NCBI RefSeq assembly: GCF_016907355.1
Contig: NZ_JAFBBW010000001.1
Location: 3,720,001 to 3,784,000 of the forward strand
DNA length: 64,000 bases
From: Agromyces aurantiacus
GTDB lineage: Bacteria; Actinomycetota; Actinomycetes; Actinomycetales; Microbacteriaceae
Direction of reading: 5' to 3'
The notes beneath the pieces were generated by a model. The model was not told where the DNA came from. It saw nothing but the letters and a program-made list of their open reading frames with translations, and searched no databases. A program made the position numbers and the translations under genes. Positions 1-8,056 of the stretch are shown one piece after another. Numbering within the stretch: the first letter of the stretch is position 1; each line of letters starts with the position of its first letter.

Positions 1-213
1 GACCGCGAGCGGGGCCTGCTCTACCTGCACGCCTTCGCGACCCGGACCCCCGCGGATCTCGACCGGGTCCGACGGCAGGTGCTCGGCACCGAGGAGCGGA
101 TCGTCCTCGCGATCGGCACGCGCGAGCAGGCGGCGGCGGTGCGGGCCGCGCGCCGCGAGCGACGCGGCGACCGACGGTCCGCACCGGAAGCGCCGGGGAA
201 GGAGCACGCATGA
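1..213 (+). CDS. mnhE: Na+/H+ antiporter subunit E (MnhE/MrpE), 3' end only
   Basis: The first 70 codons visible, in frame from base 1, are the C-terminal cytoplasmic part of a protein whose 5' end lies outside the window. The stretch has no membrane segment and ends in a charged Arg/Glu-rich tail. The assignment rests mainly on context: its TGA overlaps the ATG of an MnhF-type gene (ATGA), which is followed by an MnhG-type gene, the standard E-F-G order of Mrp operons. MrpE is a small integral membrane subunit of the heteromeric monovalent cation/proton antiporter at the cytoplasmic membrane. The LYLHAFATRTP segment resembles the MrpE C-terminal region. Confidence comes from synteny rather than a diagnostic motif. 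Confidence 0.75.
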   Translation, partial: DRERGLLYLHAFATRTPADLDRVRRQVLGTEERIVLAIGTREQAAAVRAARRERRGDRRSAPEAPGKEHA

Positions 214-482
214 CTCCGCTCGTGATCATGGGCCTCGCGGCCGGCGTGATGTTCGGCGTGGGGGCGATCGCCGCGCTCGTGCGGGTGATCAAGGGACCCT
301 CGATCCTCGACCGGGCCCTCGCGACCGACGTGCTGCTCGCGATCGCGATCTGCGGGCTCGGCGCCGAGATGGCGATCAACCGGCACACCGACACGCTCGT
401 CGTGCTGCTCGTGCTCGCGCTGTTCGCGATCCTCGGCTCGATCGCGATCGCCCGATTCATCGGCAAGGAGGATGCGTCGTGA
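210..482 (+). CDS. mnhF: Na+/H+ antiporter subunit F (MnhF/MrpF)
   Basis: A 90-residue protein with three predicted membrane helices (about residues 4-24, 38-56 and 62-82), the usual size and topology of MrpF. The segment VIKGPSILDRALATDVL after helix 1 is the conserved family signature. MrpF belongs to the multi-subunit Mrp antiporter that exports Na+ in exchange for protons and supports pH homeostasis. The gene starts on the ATG overlapping the stop of mnhE and ends by overlapping the GTG of mnhG, so the three are translationally coupled. Confidence 0.92.
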   Translation: MTPLVIMGLAAGVMFGVGAIAALVRVIKGPSILDRALATDVLLAIAICGLGAEMAINRHTDTLVVLLVLALFAILGSIAIARFIGKEDAS

Positions 483-874
483 CGGCCAGCGAACTCGGCA
501 TCGGCGTGCTCATCCTGCTGAGCGGCTTCCTCTCGATGGCCGCGGGGATCGGCGTGCTGCGCTTCCCCGACGTGCTGACGCGCCTGCACGCGGCGACGAA
601 GCCGCAGGTCCTCGGCCTCGCCGTGGTCCTGCTCGCCATCGTGCTGCGCGTGCCGACCTGGGGCGTGCTCTCCACGGTCGTGCTCATCATGACGTTCCAG
701 CTGCTCACGCAGCCGATGACCGCGCACATGCTGGGCCGCGCCGCGTACCGCTCCGACTTCGTGCGGCGCGACCTGCTCATCGAGGACGACCTCGGCCGCG
801 ACATCGCCGAGCACGAGCACGACGACGCGCCCGATGGGAGCCACGAGGGGCGGGAGGGCGACCCGGCCCGCTGA
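479..874 (+). CDS. mnhG: Na+/H+ antiporter subunit G (MnhG/MrpG)
   Basis: A 131-residue protein with three membrane helices in the first 100 residues and a cytoplasmic acidic/His-rich tail (EHEHDDAPDGSHEGREGD). The segment GIGVLRFPDVLTRLHAATKPQ is the characteristic MrpG sequence. It is the last subunit of the Mrp antiporter operon. It starts with GTG overlapping the TGA of mnhF (GTGA). The charged tail is longer than in many MrpG proteins; whether the histidines bind a metal is unknown. Confidence 0.93.
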   Translation: MTASELGIGVLILLSGFLSMAAGIGVLRFPDVLTRLHAATKPQVLGLAVVLLAIVLRVPTWGVLSTVVLIMTFQLLTQPMTAHMLGRAAYRSDFVRRDLLIEDDLGRDIAEHEHDDAPDGSHEGREGDPAR

Positions 875-965
875 GCGTCCGCCGTGCGTTGCGCGCCGGT
901 GCCCCCGCGAGGACAATGAGCCTCGAGTCCGGGGCTCCGCCCGCGGTCTCGAGGGGATGGCAGAG

Positions 966-2525
966 ATGGCCCGGGCCGTCACCCTCGCCGAACTCGACGA
1001 GGACGATCGCAACCTCCGCTTCTGGAGGCTGCAGCGCCGCATGCCCGCGGCGTGGGCCGCAGCGGCGGATTCCGGCGGCGAATCCGTGGTCGTGCTCCCC
1101 TCGATCGCGAGCGGGCCGACCGTCACGCGCAGCGGAAGCCTCGCGCAGGCCTACGAGGAGCGGTTCCTCTTCCTGCTGCTCCTGCTCCGACGCCCGGGCC
1201 TCCGGATCGTGTACGTCACGTCGACGCCCGTCGACCCGCGGATCGTCGAGTACTACCTCGCGCTCCTGCCGGGCGTCGTGCCGAGCGATGCACGATCGCG
1301 GCTGTCGATGGTCTCGGTCGGCGACGGATCGGCACGTCCGCTGAGCGCGAAGCTGCTCGACCGGCCGCGCGTGCTCGAGCGGATCGCCGCTTTCATCCCC
1401 GACCGCGCGCGCAGCCACCTCATCCCGTACGCGACCACGCGGCTCGAGCGCGACGTCGCCCTCACGCTGGGCATCCCCGTGTACGGCGCCGAGCCCGCCC
1501 TCGCGACCTGGGGCAGCAAGTCCGGCGGACGCCGGCTGTTCCACGAGGTCGGCATCGCGCATCCCGCGGGCGCCGAGGCGCTGCACGGCCTCGACGACGT
1601 CGCCGAGGCCATCGAGCGGTTGCTCGCGGAGCGCCCCGGCCTGCGGTACGCGATCGTGAAGCTCGACTACGGCGTATCGGGCTCGGGCAACGCGCTCGTC
1701 GACCTCGACGGCATCGCCGACCTGCCGGCTCGGCAGCGGAGGGCGGCGATCGACGAGCGGGTGCGCGAGATGCGCTTCGACTGGCCCGAGACGCCGCGCG
1801 AGCGGTACCTGTCGGTGCTGGCCTCGGAGGGCGGGGTGGTCGAGGAGCGGCTCGCCGGGGCGGAGGTCCTCAGCCCGAGCGTGCAGCTCCAGGTGCTGCC
1901 CGACGGCACGGTCGAAGTCGTCTCGACGCACGACCAGCTGCTCGGCGGGACGAGCGGCCAGAGCTTCCTCGGCTGCGTCTTCCCCGCAAACCCCGCGTAC
2001 TCGCGGCTGATCGCCGAGCCCGCGCTCGCGATCGGGCGGAGGCTCGCCGCCGAGGGCGTGATCGGACGGTTCTCCGTCGACTTCATCGTCGTGCCGGACG
2101 ACGCCGGCGACTGGTCGGCGTACGCGATCGAGGTCAACCTGCGGATGGGCGGCACGACCCATCCGTTCCTCGCGCTGCAGTTCCTGACCGACGGCCGGTA
2201 CGACGCCGGCACGGGACGGTTCCTCACGCCGTCGGGCGCCGAGAAGCACCTCGTCGCGACCGACCACCTCGAGTCCCCCGAGCTGCGCGCGCTCACGATC
2301 GACGACCTCTTCGACGCGGTGACGCGGCACGGCCTGCACTTCGACTCGGCCCGCGAGACGGGCATCGTGCTGCACATGATCAGCTCGGTCACCGAGCACG
2401 GCCGCGTCGGGATGACGGCCGTCGGGGACACCCCCGAGGCAGCGATGCAGCTGTTCGCGCGCGCACGGCGCGTGCTGCTCGACGAGGCGATCGCGGCCGC
2501 CCGGCCGAGCGCGCTGCCCGACTGA
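966..2525 (+). CDS. PGM1-related ATP-grasp peptide ligase
   Basis: A 519-residue soluble protein that I recognise as the PGM1-related carboxylate-amine ligase family (the peptide ligase of pheganomycin biosynthesis). The N-terminal half (about 1-190) has the conserved VVLPSI and RIVYVTSTPVDPRIVEYYL segments. The centre and C-terminus carry ATP-grasp-like features: IVKLDYGVSGSGNA (about 215-230) for nucleotide binding and YAIEVNLRMGGTTHP (about 380-395) as the metal-binding Glu-x-Asn strand. Two in-frame ATGs (957 and 966) are possible; GAGGGG at 951-956 is correctly spaced (9 nt) only for 966. The gene stands alone between the Mrp operon and the convergent paaG, with no precursor peptide or biosynthetic partner visible. 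The substrate is unknown. Confidence 0.8.
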   Translation: MARAVTLAELDEDDRNLRFWRLQRRMPAAWAAAADSGGESVVVLPSIASGPTVTRSGSLAQAYEERFLFLLLLLRRPGLRIVYVTSTPVDPRIVEYYLALLPGVVPSDARSRLSMVSVGDGSARPLSAKLLDRPRVLERIAAFIPDRARSHLIPYATTRLERDVALTLGIPVYGAEPALATWGSKSGGRRLFHEVGIAHPAGAEALHGLDDVAEAIERLLAERPGLRYAIVKLDYGVSGSGNALVDLDGIADLPARQRRAAIDERVREMRFDWPETPRERYLSVLASEGGVVEERLAGAEVLSPSVQLQVLPDGTVEVVSTHDQLLGGTSGQSFLGCVFPANPAYSRLIAEPALAIGRRLAAEGVIGRFSVDFIVVPDDAGDWSAYAIEVNLRMGGTTHPFLALQFLTDGRYDAGTGRFLTPSGAEKHLVATDHLESPELRALTIDDLFDAVTRHGLHFDSARETGIVLHMISSVTEHGRVGMTAVGDTPEAAMQLFARARRVLLDEAIAAARPSALPD

Positions 2526-2535
2526 GCGGGGTCGG

Positions 2536-3309
2536 TCAGCCGCGGCCCGTGAACTGCGGCGCGCGCTTCTCCTGGAACGCGGCGAACCCCTCGCGGTAGT
2601 CCTCGGTGTCGCAGAGCGCGGCCTGCGCGCGGTTCTCCTCCGACATCGAGGCCCAGAGCCCCAGCCGGTGGTCGCGGAGGTCGGCGATGAGCCGCTTCGA
2701 CGCGACGAAGGCCTGGGTGGGTCCGGATGCCGCGTCGCGGGCCGCCGCGCGCGTGGCCTCGAGCACGTCGTCGGCCGGCATGGCCTGCGAGAAGAGGCCC
2801 GCGGCGACCGCCTCGCTCCCCGACATGAGCCGCCCGGTGACGATGAGGTCCATCGCGCGGTGCGCGCCGAGCCGCTCGTAGAACAGCGCGTGCCCGCCCG
2901 AGTCGAGCGTCGCGCCGAGGTTCTTGAAGGGCGAGCCGACCTTCGCGCTGTCGGCCACGTACACGATGTCGGTCGCGATGAGCAGCCCGAGGCCGACGCC
3001 GAGGCACGCGCCGTGCGCGACCGCGAACGTGGGCGCCGGGAACCGCGCCATCCGCTTCAGCAGCGGCTCCACGAGCCCGCCGAGGTAGCGTTGCACGTCG
3101 TCGTCGCGCGGGTCGACGCCGGCGATGTCGCGGCCGGCGCAGAACGCGCGGCCCTCGCCGCGCAACACGAGCGCGCGCACCTGCGCGAACTCGGCCTGCG
3201 CGTACGCGTCGCCGAGCTCGGCGAGCGCGTGCTCGTCCAGCGCGTTGAGCTTGCCGGGCGCGTTCAGCACCACCTCGGCCACGCCGTCGTGGATCTCGAG
3301 CTCGATCAT
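2536..3309 (-). CDS. paaG: 2-(1,2-epoxy-1,2-dihydrophenyl)acetyl-CoA isomerase (PaaG-like)
   Basis: A 257-residue crotonase-fold protein. The two glutamates that define true enoyl-CoA hydratases are absent: the GGGxE position reads GVGLG and the following Glu position is Phe in GSPFKNLG. The motif LDSGGHALFYERLG matches the PaaG pattern, in which an Asp acts in isomerising ring-epoxide phenylacetyl-CoA to the oxepin. That fits its position downstream of the epoxidase genes paaABCDE on the same strand. The start is the ATG at 3307-3309 preceded by AGGAG; the open frame extends further upstream without a ribosome site. It could be another crotonase-family acyl-CoA enzyme, but context and motif favour PaaG. 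Confidence 0.78.
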   Translation of the reverse strand: MIELEIHDGVAEVVLNAPGKLNALDEHALAELGDAYAQAEFAQVRALVLRGEGRAFCAGRDIAGVDPRDDDVQRYLGGLVEPLLKRMARFPAPTFAVAHGACLGVGLGLLIATDIVYVADSAKVGSPFKNLGATLDSGGHALFYERLGAHRAMDLIVTGRLMSGSEAVAAGLFSQAMPADDVLEATRAAARDAASGPTQAFVASKRLIADLRDHRLGLWASMSEENRAQAALCDTEDYREGFAAFQEKRAPQFTGRG

Positions 3310-3403
3310 GCGATCTCCTCTGTTCTGGACGCCGAGCGCGTGTACTTCCGACGAGGGCCTCTGCGGACGCAATTGCGCTCGACGGATCTGCACGCGCTCG
3401 GCG

Positions 3404-3451
3404 CGGAGGTGGTGGAGGTAGTGCGGGTGGTGCGGAGGTGGTGCGGGCGGG
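3404..3451 (-). other. C-rich, G-poor tract downstream of paaE (possible Rho-utilisation region)
   Basis: Read on the minus strand, the spacer just after the paaE stop is an unstructured run of CACCACCTCC-type repeats with almost no G. Such C-over-G bubbles are typical of Rho loading sites. It separates the paaABCDE message from paaG. No intrinsic hairpin is visible here. Confidence 0.3.
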
Positions 3452-4666
3452 TCACACGTCGTAGTCCACCACGACGCGGTCGGACGTGGGGTGCGACTGG
3501 CAGGTGAGCACGTAGCCGCGCTCGAGCTCCTCCGGCTCCAGCGCGTAGTTCTCGGTCATGTTGACGCTGCCGTCGACGACCCGCGCGCGGCACGTGCCGC
3601 ACACGCCGCCCGCGCAGGCGAACGGCACATCGCCGCGCACGCGCAGCGCCGCGTTGAGGATCGACTCGTTCGCGCTCACCGGGCTCTCGACGGTCGACGA
3701 ATTGCCATCGAGCGTGAACTCGATCTCGACCGTCTTCTCGCCGCGCTCGACGACGACGGGCCGGCCCTGGCGCGGCTCCGTCGCGCGGTCGGCGTCGGTC
3801 GTGAAGAGCTCATAGCGCACGCGACCGGATGGCACGCCGCGCGCTTCGAGCGTGTCGCGCGCGAGCTGCACGAGCTCGAACGGCCCGCACAGGAACCATT
3901 CGTCGACCGTCGCCGGCGGGATGAGGGCGTCGAGCATGCGTTCGAGCTTCTCGGCGTCGATGCGCCCCGACAGCAGCGGCGCGGTGCGCTGCTCGCGCGA
4001 GAGCACGTGGTGCAGCGCGAGCCGGGCCGGGTAGCGGTCCTTGAGCTCGGCGAGCTCCTCGAGGAACATCACGTCGCGCGTCGACCGGTTCGTGTAGACG
4101 AGCGTGAACCGCGCGTCATCCGAACGGGCCAGCACGGTGTGCGCGAGCGCCATGAGCGGCGTGATGCCCGAGCCCGCGGCGATGCCGACCACGTGCTTGC
4201 CGTCGAGCGAGTCGAGCCCCGACGTGAACGTGCCTTGGGGGCTCATCACGTCGATGCGGTCGCCCGCCGCGAGCTCGGAGTTCGCCCACGTCGAGAAGCG
4301 CCCGCCGAGGTCGCGCTTGATCGCGACCGACACGTTGCCGCGCACTGGCGGGCGGCAGATCGAGTACGAGCGGCGCAGCTCGTGCCCGTCGAACTCGCGG
4401 CGGAGCGCGACGTACTGCCCCGGCAGGTAGGTGTAGTCGTCGGCGAGCTCGTCGGGCACCGCGAAGGTGACCTCGACCGAGTCGTCGGTCAGCGGGCGCA
4501 CCTCGGCGACCTCGAGCGAGTGGAACCGCGCGCGGCGACGCTTCGGCACGTGGTCGCCGCCGACCGCGCTCTGCAGGAACGCGTCGGCGATCGCGGCATC
4601 CGTCGTCAGCGTGCCCGCGGCGCTGCGGGCGGGGGCTCCGGTGGAGCCCAGATTGATCGCGGCCAT
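3452..4666 (-). CDS. paaE: 1,2-phenylacetyl-CoA epoxidase subunit E (reductase)
   Basis: A 404-residue flavin/iron-sulfur reductase that passes electrons from NADPH to the PaaAC di-iron oxygenase. An N-terminal FNR-type module has the FAD motif RRSYSI (about residue 130) and the NAD(P) motif GSGITPL. The C-terminal plant-type 2Fe-2S ferredoxin has ligands C351, C356, C359 and C389 (FACAGGVCGTC and LTCQS). Domain order and length match E. coli PaaE, apart from about 45 extra N-terminal residues. The ATG overlaps the paaD TGA (TGATG), so it is coupled to the rest of the paa operon and is its last epoxidase gene. Confidence 0.96.
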   Translation of the reverse strand: MAAINLGSTGAPARSAAGTLTTDAAIADAFLQSAVGGDHVPKRRRARFHSLEVAEVRPLTDDSVEVTFAVPDELADDYTYLPGQYVALRREFDGHELRRSYSICRPPVRGNVSVAIKRDLGGRFSTWANSELAAGDRIDVMSPQGTFTSGLDSLDGKHVVGIAAGSGITPLMALAHTVLARSDDARFTLVYTNRSTRDVMFLEELAELKDRYPARLALHHVLSREQRTAPLLSGRIDAEKLERMLDALIPPATVDEWFLCGPFELVQLARDTLEARGVPSGRVRYELFTTDADRATEPRQGRPVVVERGEKTVEIEFTLDGNSSTVESPVSANESILNAALRVRGDVPFACAGGVCGTCRARVVDGSVNMTENYALEPEELERGYVLTCQSHPTSDRVVVDYDV

Positions 4667-5241
4667 CAGAGCACCTTGAAGTAGTCGAAGGGCTCGAGGC
4701 AGTCGAGGCACTCGTAGAGCGCCTTGCACGACGTCGAGCCGAAGCGGGCGAGTTCGCGGGTGTTCAGGGAGTCGCAGCGCGGGCACTTGACGGCCATCGT
4801 CAGGCGGATCGGCCCGCCGTCGCGCACGGGTGCGTGACCGCTCGGCGCCTGGATCCCGTACTTCCGGAGCTTGTCCTTGCCGGACTCGCTCATCCAGTCG
4901 GTCGTCCACGCGGGTGCGAGCACCATCTTCACGTCGACGTGGTCGTAGCCGGCGTGCGTGAGGGCCAGCACGACGTCGTCGCGCATGGCGTCCATCGCCG
5001 GGCAGCCGCTGTAGGTCGGCGTGAGCTCGACGCGCACGGCGCCGTCGTCGTCGACGGCGACCGAGCGCAGCACGCCCAGGTCCTCGATCGTGAGCACGGG
5101 CACCTCGGGGTCGGTCACCGTGGCGGCGACGTCCCACGCGGCGCGTGCGGCCGGGTCGGATGGGACGGGGCGGGCGATCGTCTCGGCGGGTTTCGAGACG
5201 GCGCTGCGCGCCTCCTCAACCCTCACACGCTCCGCGCTCAC
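4666..5241 (-). CDS. paaD: 1,2-phenylacetyl-CoA epoxidase subunit D
   Basis: A 191-residue protein with an N-terminal DUF59/MIP18-type domain (TDPEVPVLTIEDLGVLR, and TYSGCPAMDAM with its conserved Cys). The C-terminal Cys cluster is CPRCDSLNT...CKALYECLDC. PaaD is needed for maturation of the PaaABC(E) epoxidase, probably for iron or Fe-S delivery. The start is GTG at 5239-5241 overlapping the paaC stop (GTGA); a second in-frame GTG lies one codon upstream. No ATG precedes the conserved domain. The roughly 30-residue N-terminal extension is partly encoded by a 35-bp palindromic repeat at 5188-5222 that also occurs between paaA and paaB. Family members are usually shorter at this end. Confidence 0.93.
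   Translation of the reverse strand: MSAERVRVEEARSAVSKPAETIARPVPSDPAARAAWDVAATVTDPEVPVLTIEDLGVLRSVAVDDDGAVRVELTPTYSGCPAMDAMRDDVVLALTHAGYDHVDVKMVLAPAWTTDWMSESGKDKLRKYGIQAPSGHAPVRDGGPIRLTMAVKCPRCDSLNTRELARFGSTSCKALYECLDCLEPFDYFKVL
5188..5222. repeat. Palindromic repeat family A, copy inside paaD 5' coding region
   Basis: A 35-bp element bounded by GGGTTTCGAGACG and CTCCTCAACCC. It shares both ends and most of its core with the 37-bp copy at 6408-6444 and is related to 13037-13117. It lies in frame in paaD (about residues 7-18) and is translated as part of the extra N-terminal segment. Confidence 0.8.
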
Positions 5242-6086
5242 CACGACGCCCCCGGATGGGCGCGGGCGAGCACCTGCATCTCGGCGAGCATCGGGCCGAG
5301 GTGCTCGGTGTGCCGGCCCTCGCGGCCGCCGCCGGAGGCGACGAACGCGAGCCGGCCCTCGGGCCGGGCGAGGTCGGCCTCGGCGAAGACCTCGTCGATC
5401 ACGGCGTCGAAGGCCGGACGCAGCGACGACGGCAGCGGCGCCACGCCCTCGGCGGCGAGTCGCTCGACCAGCACGTCGTCGCGGAACAGCTCGTCGACGT
5501 AGGGCCACGTCTGCTCGACCGCGCGTAGCATGCGGCGGCGCGACTCGTCGGTGCCGCCCGCGAGACGGAGCGTCCACTGGATCGCGTGGTCGCGGTGGTA
5601 GTCGACCTCCTTCGAGGCCTTCGCCGCGATCGCCGCGAGCGTGGCATCCGTCGACTGCTCGAGCGCGCGGTAGAGCTCGACGAGGTAGGTCGCGACGAAC
5701 AGCTGCCGCGCGATGGTGTGGGCGAAGTCGCCGTTGGGCTGCTCGAAGATCCACGCGTTGCGGAAGTCGGGCTCGTCGCGGAAGTAGGCGAGATCGTCCT
5801 CGCTGCGGCCGTCGCGCGTGCCGGCGTAGTGCAGCAGCGAGCGCGCGTGGCCGAGCAGGTCGAGGGCGATGTTCGCGAGCGCGACGTCCTCCTCGAGCTC
5901 CGGTGCGCGGCTGATCCAGTCGCCGAGGCGCTGGCTGAGCACGAGCGCGTCGTCGCCGAGGCGCAGCGCGTACTCCGCGACGTCGTCGGATGCCGCGTGG
6001 CCGGCGCCGGCCGCCTCGCCGGCGTACTCCTCGGCGAGCGCGACCCGGTCGACGGTGACGTCGCCGTGGGGGTCGATGTCGCTCAC
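5238..6086 (-). CDS. paaC: 1,2-phenylacetyl-CoA epoxidase subunit C
   Basis: A 282-residue, almost all-helical ferritin-like protein, the non-catalytic structural partner of PaaA in the phenylacetyl-CoA monooxygenase. Conserved PaaC segments include DDALVLSQRLGDWISRAPELEEDVALANIALDL..., LAYFRD, QPNGDFAHTIARQ and KEVDYHRDHA. Length is slightly above the usual 250 because of an Ala-rich N-terminus (about 35 residues). The ATG overlaps the paaB stop. The operon reads paaA-B-C-D-E. Confidence 0.95.
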   Translation of the reverse strand: MSDIDPHGDVTVDRVALAEEYAGEAAGAGHAASDDVAEYALRLGDDALVLSQRLGDWISRAPELEEDVALANIALDLLGHARSLLHYAGTRDGRSEDDLAYFRDEPDFRNAWIFEQPNGDFAHTIARQLFVATYLVELYRALEQSTDATLAAIAAKASKEVDYHRDHAIQWTLRLAGGTDESRRRMLRAVEQTWPYVDELFRDDVLVERLAAEGVAPLPSSLRPAFDAVIDEVFAEADLARPEGRLAFVASGGGREGRHTEHLGPMLAEMQVLARAHPGASW

Positions 6087-6388
6087 AGGTGCTTCACCCC
6101 TTCGGACTTCGTGTAGTACACGGCGTGCCGGTAGTTCTTGCCCGCGGGGCTCTCGAAGAACGCGCCCTTCGCGTCGGGATCGCTCGTGGTGACCGCGTCG
6201 GCGGGCACGACCCAGATCGAGACGCCCTCGTTGCGGCGCGTGTAGAGGTCGCGCGCGTTGCGCACGGCCATCTCGGCGTCGGGCGCGTGCAGCGAGCCGA
6301 CGTGCACGTGCGAGAGGCCGCGGTTGGCACGCACGAAGACCTCCCAGAGGGGCCAGGCCTCGGTGCCCGTCTCACCTGGAGTCGACAT
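6083..6388 (-). CDS. paaB: 1,2-phenylacetyl-CoA epoxidase subunit B
   Basis: A 101-residue small subunit of the phenylacetyl-CoA epoxidase, of the usual size (about 95). Recognisable segments are WPLWEVFVRANRGLSHVHVGSLHAPD, ALQNARDLYTRR-like NARDLYTRRNEG, and SIWVVPADAV. PaaB bridges PaaAC heterodimers. The gene is separated from paaA by 67 bp that hold a palindromic repeat (6408-6444), the only sizeable gap in the epoxidase operon. Confidence 0.95.
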   Translation of the reverse strand: MSTPGETGTEAWPLWEVFVRANRGLSHVHVGSLHAPDAEMAVRNARDLYTRRNEGVSIWVVPADAVTTSDPDAKGAFFESPAGKNYRHAVYYTKSEGVKHL

Positions 6389-6407
6389 CAGTTGATCCTC
6401 TCGTCAC

Positions 6408-6444
6408 GGGTTTCGAGACGCTCGCTGCGCTCGCTCCTCAACCC
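6408..6444. repeat. Palindromic repeat family A, copy between paaA and paaB
   Basis: A 37-bp element from GGGTTTCGAGACGCTCGCTG to GCTCCTCAACCC with inverted ends (GGGTT and AACCC). It fills most of the 67-bp paaA-paaB spacer. In the transcript it would form a GC-rich hairpin and could stabilise or attenuate the message between the two cistrons. Confidence 0.85.
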
Positions 6445-6455
6445 TCGATTGCGCG

Positions 6456-7427
6456 TCATGCGGCAGCCTGCTGCTTCTCGGACTGCTTGCGTGCGTACTC
6501 GGCGGCCGCCTCGCGCACCCACGCGCCCTCCTCGTGCGCCTCGCGGCGTCGACGCAGGCGCTCGGCGTTGGCGGGGCCGCGACCGGCGAGCACCTCGTGG
6601 AACTCGGTCCAGTCGATCTCGCTCATGTCGTAGCGCTGCTCGGCCTCGTTCCACTTCAGGTTCGGGTCGGGCAGGGTGACGCCGAGCACCTCGGCCTGCG
6701 GCACGAGCATGCCCACGAAGCGCTGGCGCAGCTCGTCGTTCGAGAAGCGCTTGATGTTCCACGCCATCGACTGGGCCGAGTTGGGCGACTGGTCGTCGGG
6801 CGGACCGAACATCATGAGCGACGGCCAGTACCAGCGGTCGACGGCGTCCTGCGCCATCCGCCGCTGCGCCTCGGTGCCCTGCATGAGCTCGAGCAGGATC
6901 TCGAAGCCCTGCCGCTGGTGGAACGACTCCTCCTTGCAGATGCGCACCATCGCGCGGCCGTAGGGGCCGTATGAGGCCCGGCACAGCGGCACCTGGTTGC
7001 AGATCGCGGCGCCGTCGACGAGCCATCCGATCGCGCCCATGTCGGCCCAGGTCGGCGTCGTGTAGTTGAAGATCGACGAGTACTTGGCCTTGCCCTCGAT
7101 GAGCTGCTGCGTCATCTCCTCGCGGCCGATGCCGAGCGTCTGCGCGGCCGAGTACAGGTAGAGGCCGTGGCCCGCCTCGTCCTGCACCTTGGCCATGAGG
7201 ATGGCCTTGCGCTTGAGGCTCGGCGCGCGCGAGATCCAGTTCGACTCGGGCTGCATGCCGATGATCTCGGAGTGCGCGTGCTGGCTGATCTGGCGGATCA
7301 GCGTCTTGCGGTACGCCTCGGGCATCCAGTCTCGCGGCTCGATGCGCGAGTCCTGGGCGATGAGGTCGTCGAAGCGGGCCTGGGCGGCCTCGTCCTCCAC
7401 GACGCTCAGGTCGGCGGGTGCGGTCAT
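6456..7427 (-). CDS. paaA: 1,2-phenylacetyl-CoA epoxidase subunit A (catalytic, di-iron)
   Basis: A 323-residue catalytic subunit of the multicomponent oxygenase that epoxidises the ring of phenylacetyl-CoA. Carboxylate-bridged di-iron ligands are visible as HSE (E53), DEAGH (E84, H87) and KEESFH (E167, H170). The sequence [31 protein letters not shown] is typical of the family, as is the length. The start is the ATG at 7425-7427, preceded by a weak purine-rich site; an open frame 20 codons longer has no support. This is the first gene of the epoxidase operon, transcribed away from paaI across a TetR-type operator at 7482-7505. Confidence 0.97.
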   Translation of the reverse strand: MTAPADLSVVEDEAAQARFDDLIAQDSRIEPRDWMPEAYRKTLIRQISQHAHSEIIGMQPESNWISRAPSLKRKAILMAKVQDEAGHGLYLYSAAQTLGIGREEMTQQLIEGKAKYSSIFNYTTPTWADMGAIGWLVDGAAICNQVPLCRASYGPYGRAMVRICKEESFHQRQGFEILLELMQGTEAQRRMAQDAVDRWYWPSLMMFGPPDDQSPNSAQSMAWNIKRFSNDELRQRFVGMLVPQAEVLGVTLPDPNLKWNEAEQRYDMSEIDWTEFHEVLAGRGPANAERLRRRREAHEEGAWVREAAAEYARKQSEKQQAAA

Positions 7428-7481
7428 CGTCGACTCCAATGCTCTCGGGATCGGGCGGGACGGATGTCGCGGCATCCGCAT

Positions 7482-7505
7482 TACCAACCGATCGTTCAGT
7501 TAGTA
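7482..7505. promoter_or_regulatory. TetR-type operator between paaA and paaI (probable PaaR site 1)
   Basis: A 24-bp imperfect palindrome with arms TACCAAC and GTTAGTA (6 of 7 paired) and core ACCGATCGTTCAGTTAGT at 7487-7504. A close copy lies at 18280-18303 upstream of paaJ (19 of 24 identical). It lies in the divergent promoter region and overlaps a possible -10 (TATAGG at 7504). A TetR gene of PaaR type sits in the adjacent paaIK operon, so autoregulation and repression of both operons are inferred. Confidence 0.75.
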
Positions 7506-7574
7506 TAGGCTCGTGTCAAGCGCCGCGGCAACACGACCCGCGGCAGGTCCCCCGCACTCGATGAGGAGCAGCGC

Positions 7575-8039
7575 ATGACGGATGTCGCGACCGAACGCCA
7601 CGACGCGGCCCAGCCGGCCGGCGAGACGACGGATGCCGCGGCATCCCGCCTGAATCGCGACATGATGCAGCGCGACCTCGCCTCGGCGATGCTCGGCATG
7701 GTCGTCGAACGCGACGAGCCGGGCCACGCCGTCGTCTCGATGCGCGTGCGCGAGGACATGACCAACGGGTTCGCCATCACCCACGGCGGGCTCGTCTTCA
7801 CCCTGGCCGACACGGCCTTCGCGATCGCCTGCAACGAGGACCACCGCGTCACCGTCGCGGCGGGCGCCGACATCACCTTCCTCAAGTCCACGGTCGCCGG
7901 GCAGACGCTCACCGCGACCGCCGTGCGCCGCGCCCGCAGCGGCCGCACGGGCCTCTACGACGTGACGGTCGTCGACGAGCAGGGCGACGCCGTCGCCGAG
8001 TTCCGCGGCCGCTCGATCTCCACCAACCGCACGTTCTGA
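7575..8039 (+). CDS. paaI: Hydroxyphenylacetyl-CoA/acyl-CoA thioesterase PaaI
   Basis: A 154-residue hot-dog-fold thioesterase. The family pattern is clear: MTNGFAITHGGLVFTLADTAFAIACN (about 60-86), with conserved Asn, His-Gly-Gly and the catalytic Asp of LADTAF. PaaI rescues CoA from dead-end CoA esters made during phenylacetate catabolism. The first 30 residues are a variable Ala-rich extension. It heads the plus-strand operon paaI-paaK-paaR, 17 bp before the paaK start, and is transcribed from the operator region shared with paaA. Confidence 0.93.
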   Translation: MTDVATERHDAAQPAGETTDAAASRLNRDMMQRDLASAMLGMVVERDEPGHAVVSMRVREDMTNGFAITHGGLVFTLADTAFAIACNEDHRVTVAAGADITFLKSTVAGQTLTATAVRRARSGRTGLYDVTVVDEQGDAVAEFRGRSISTNRTF

Positions 8040-8056
8040 CCACCCCGGGAGCCACC

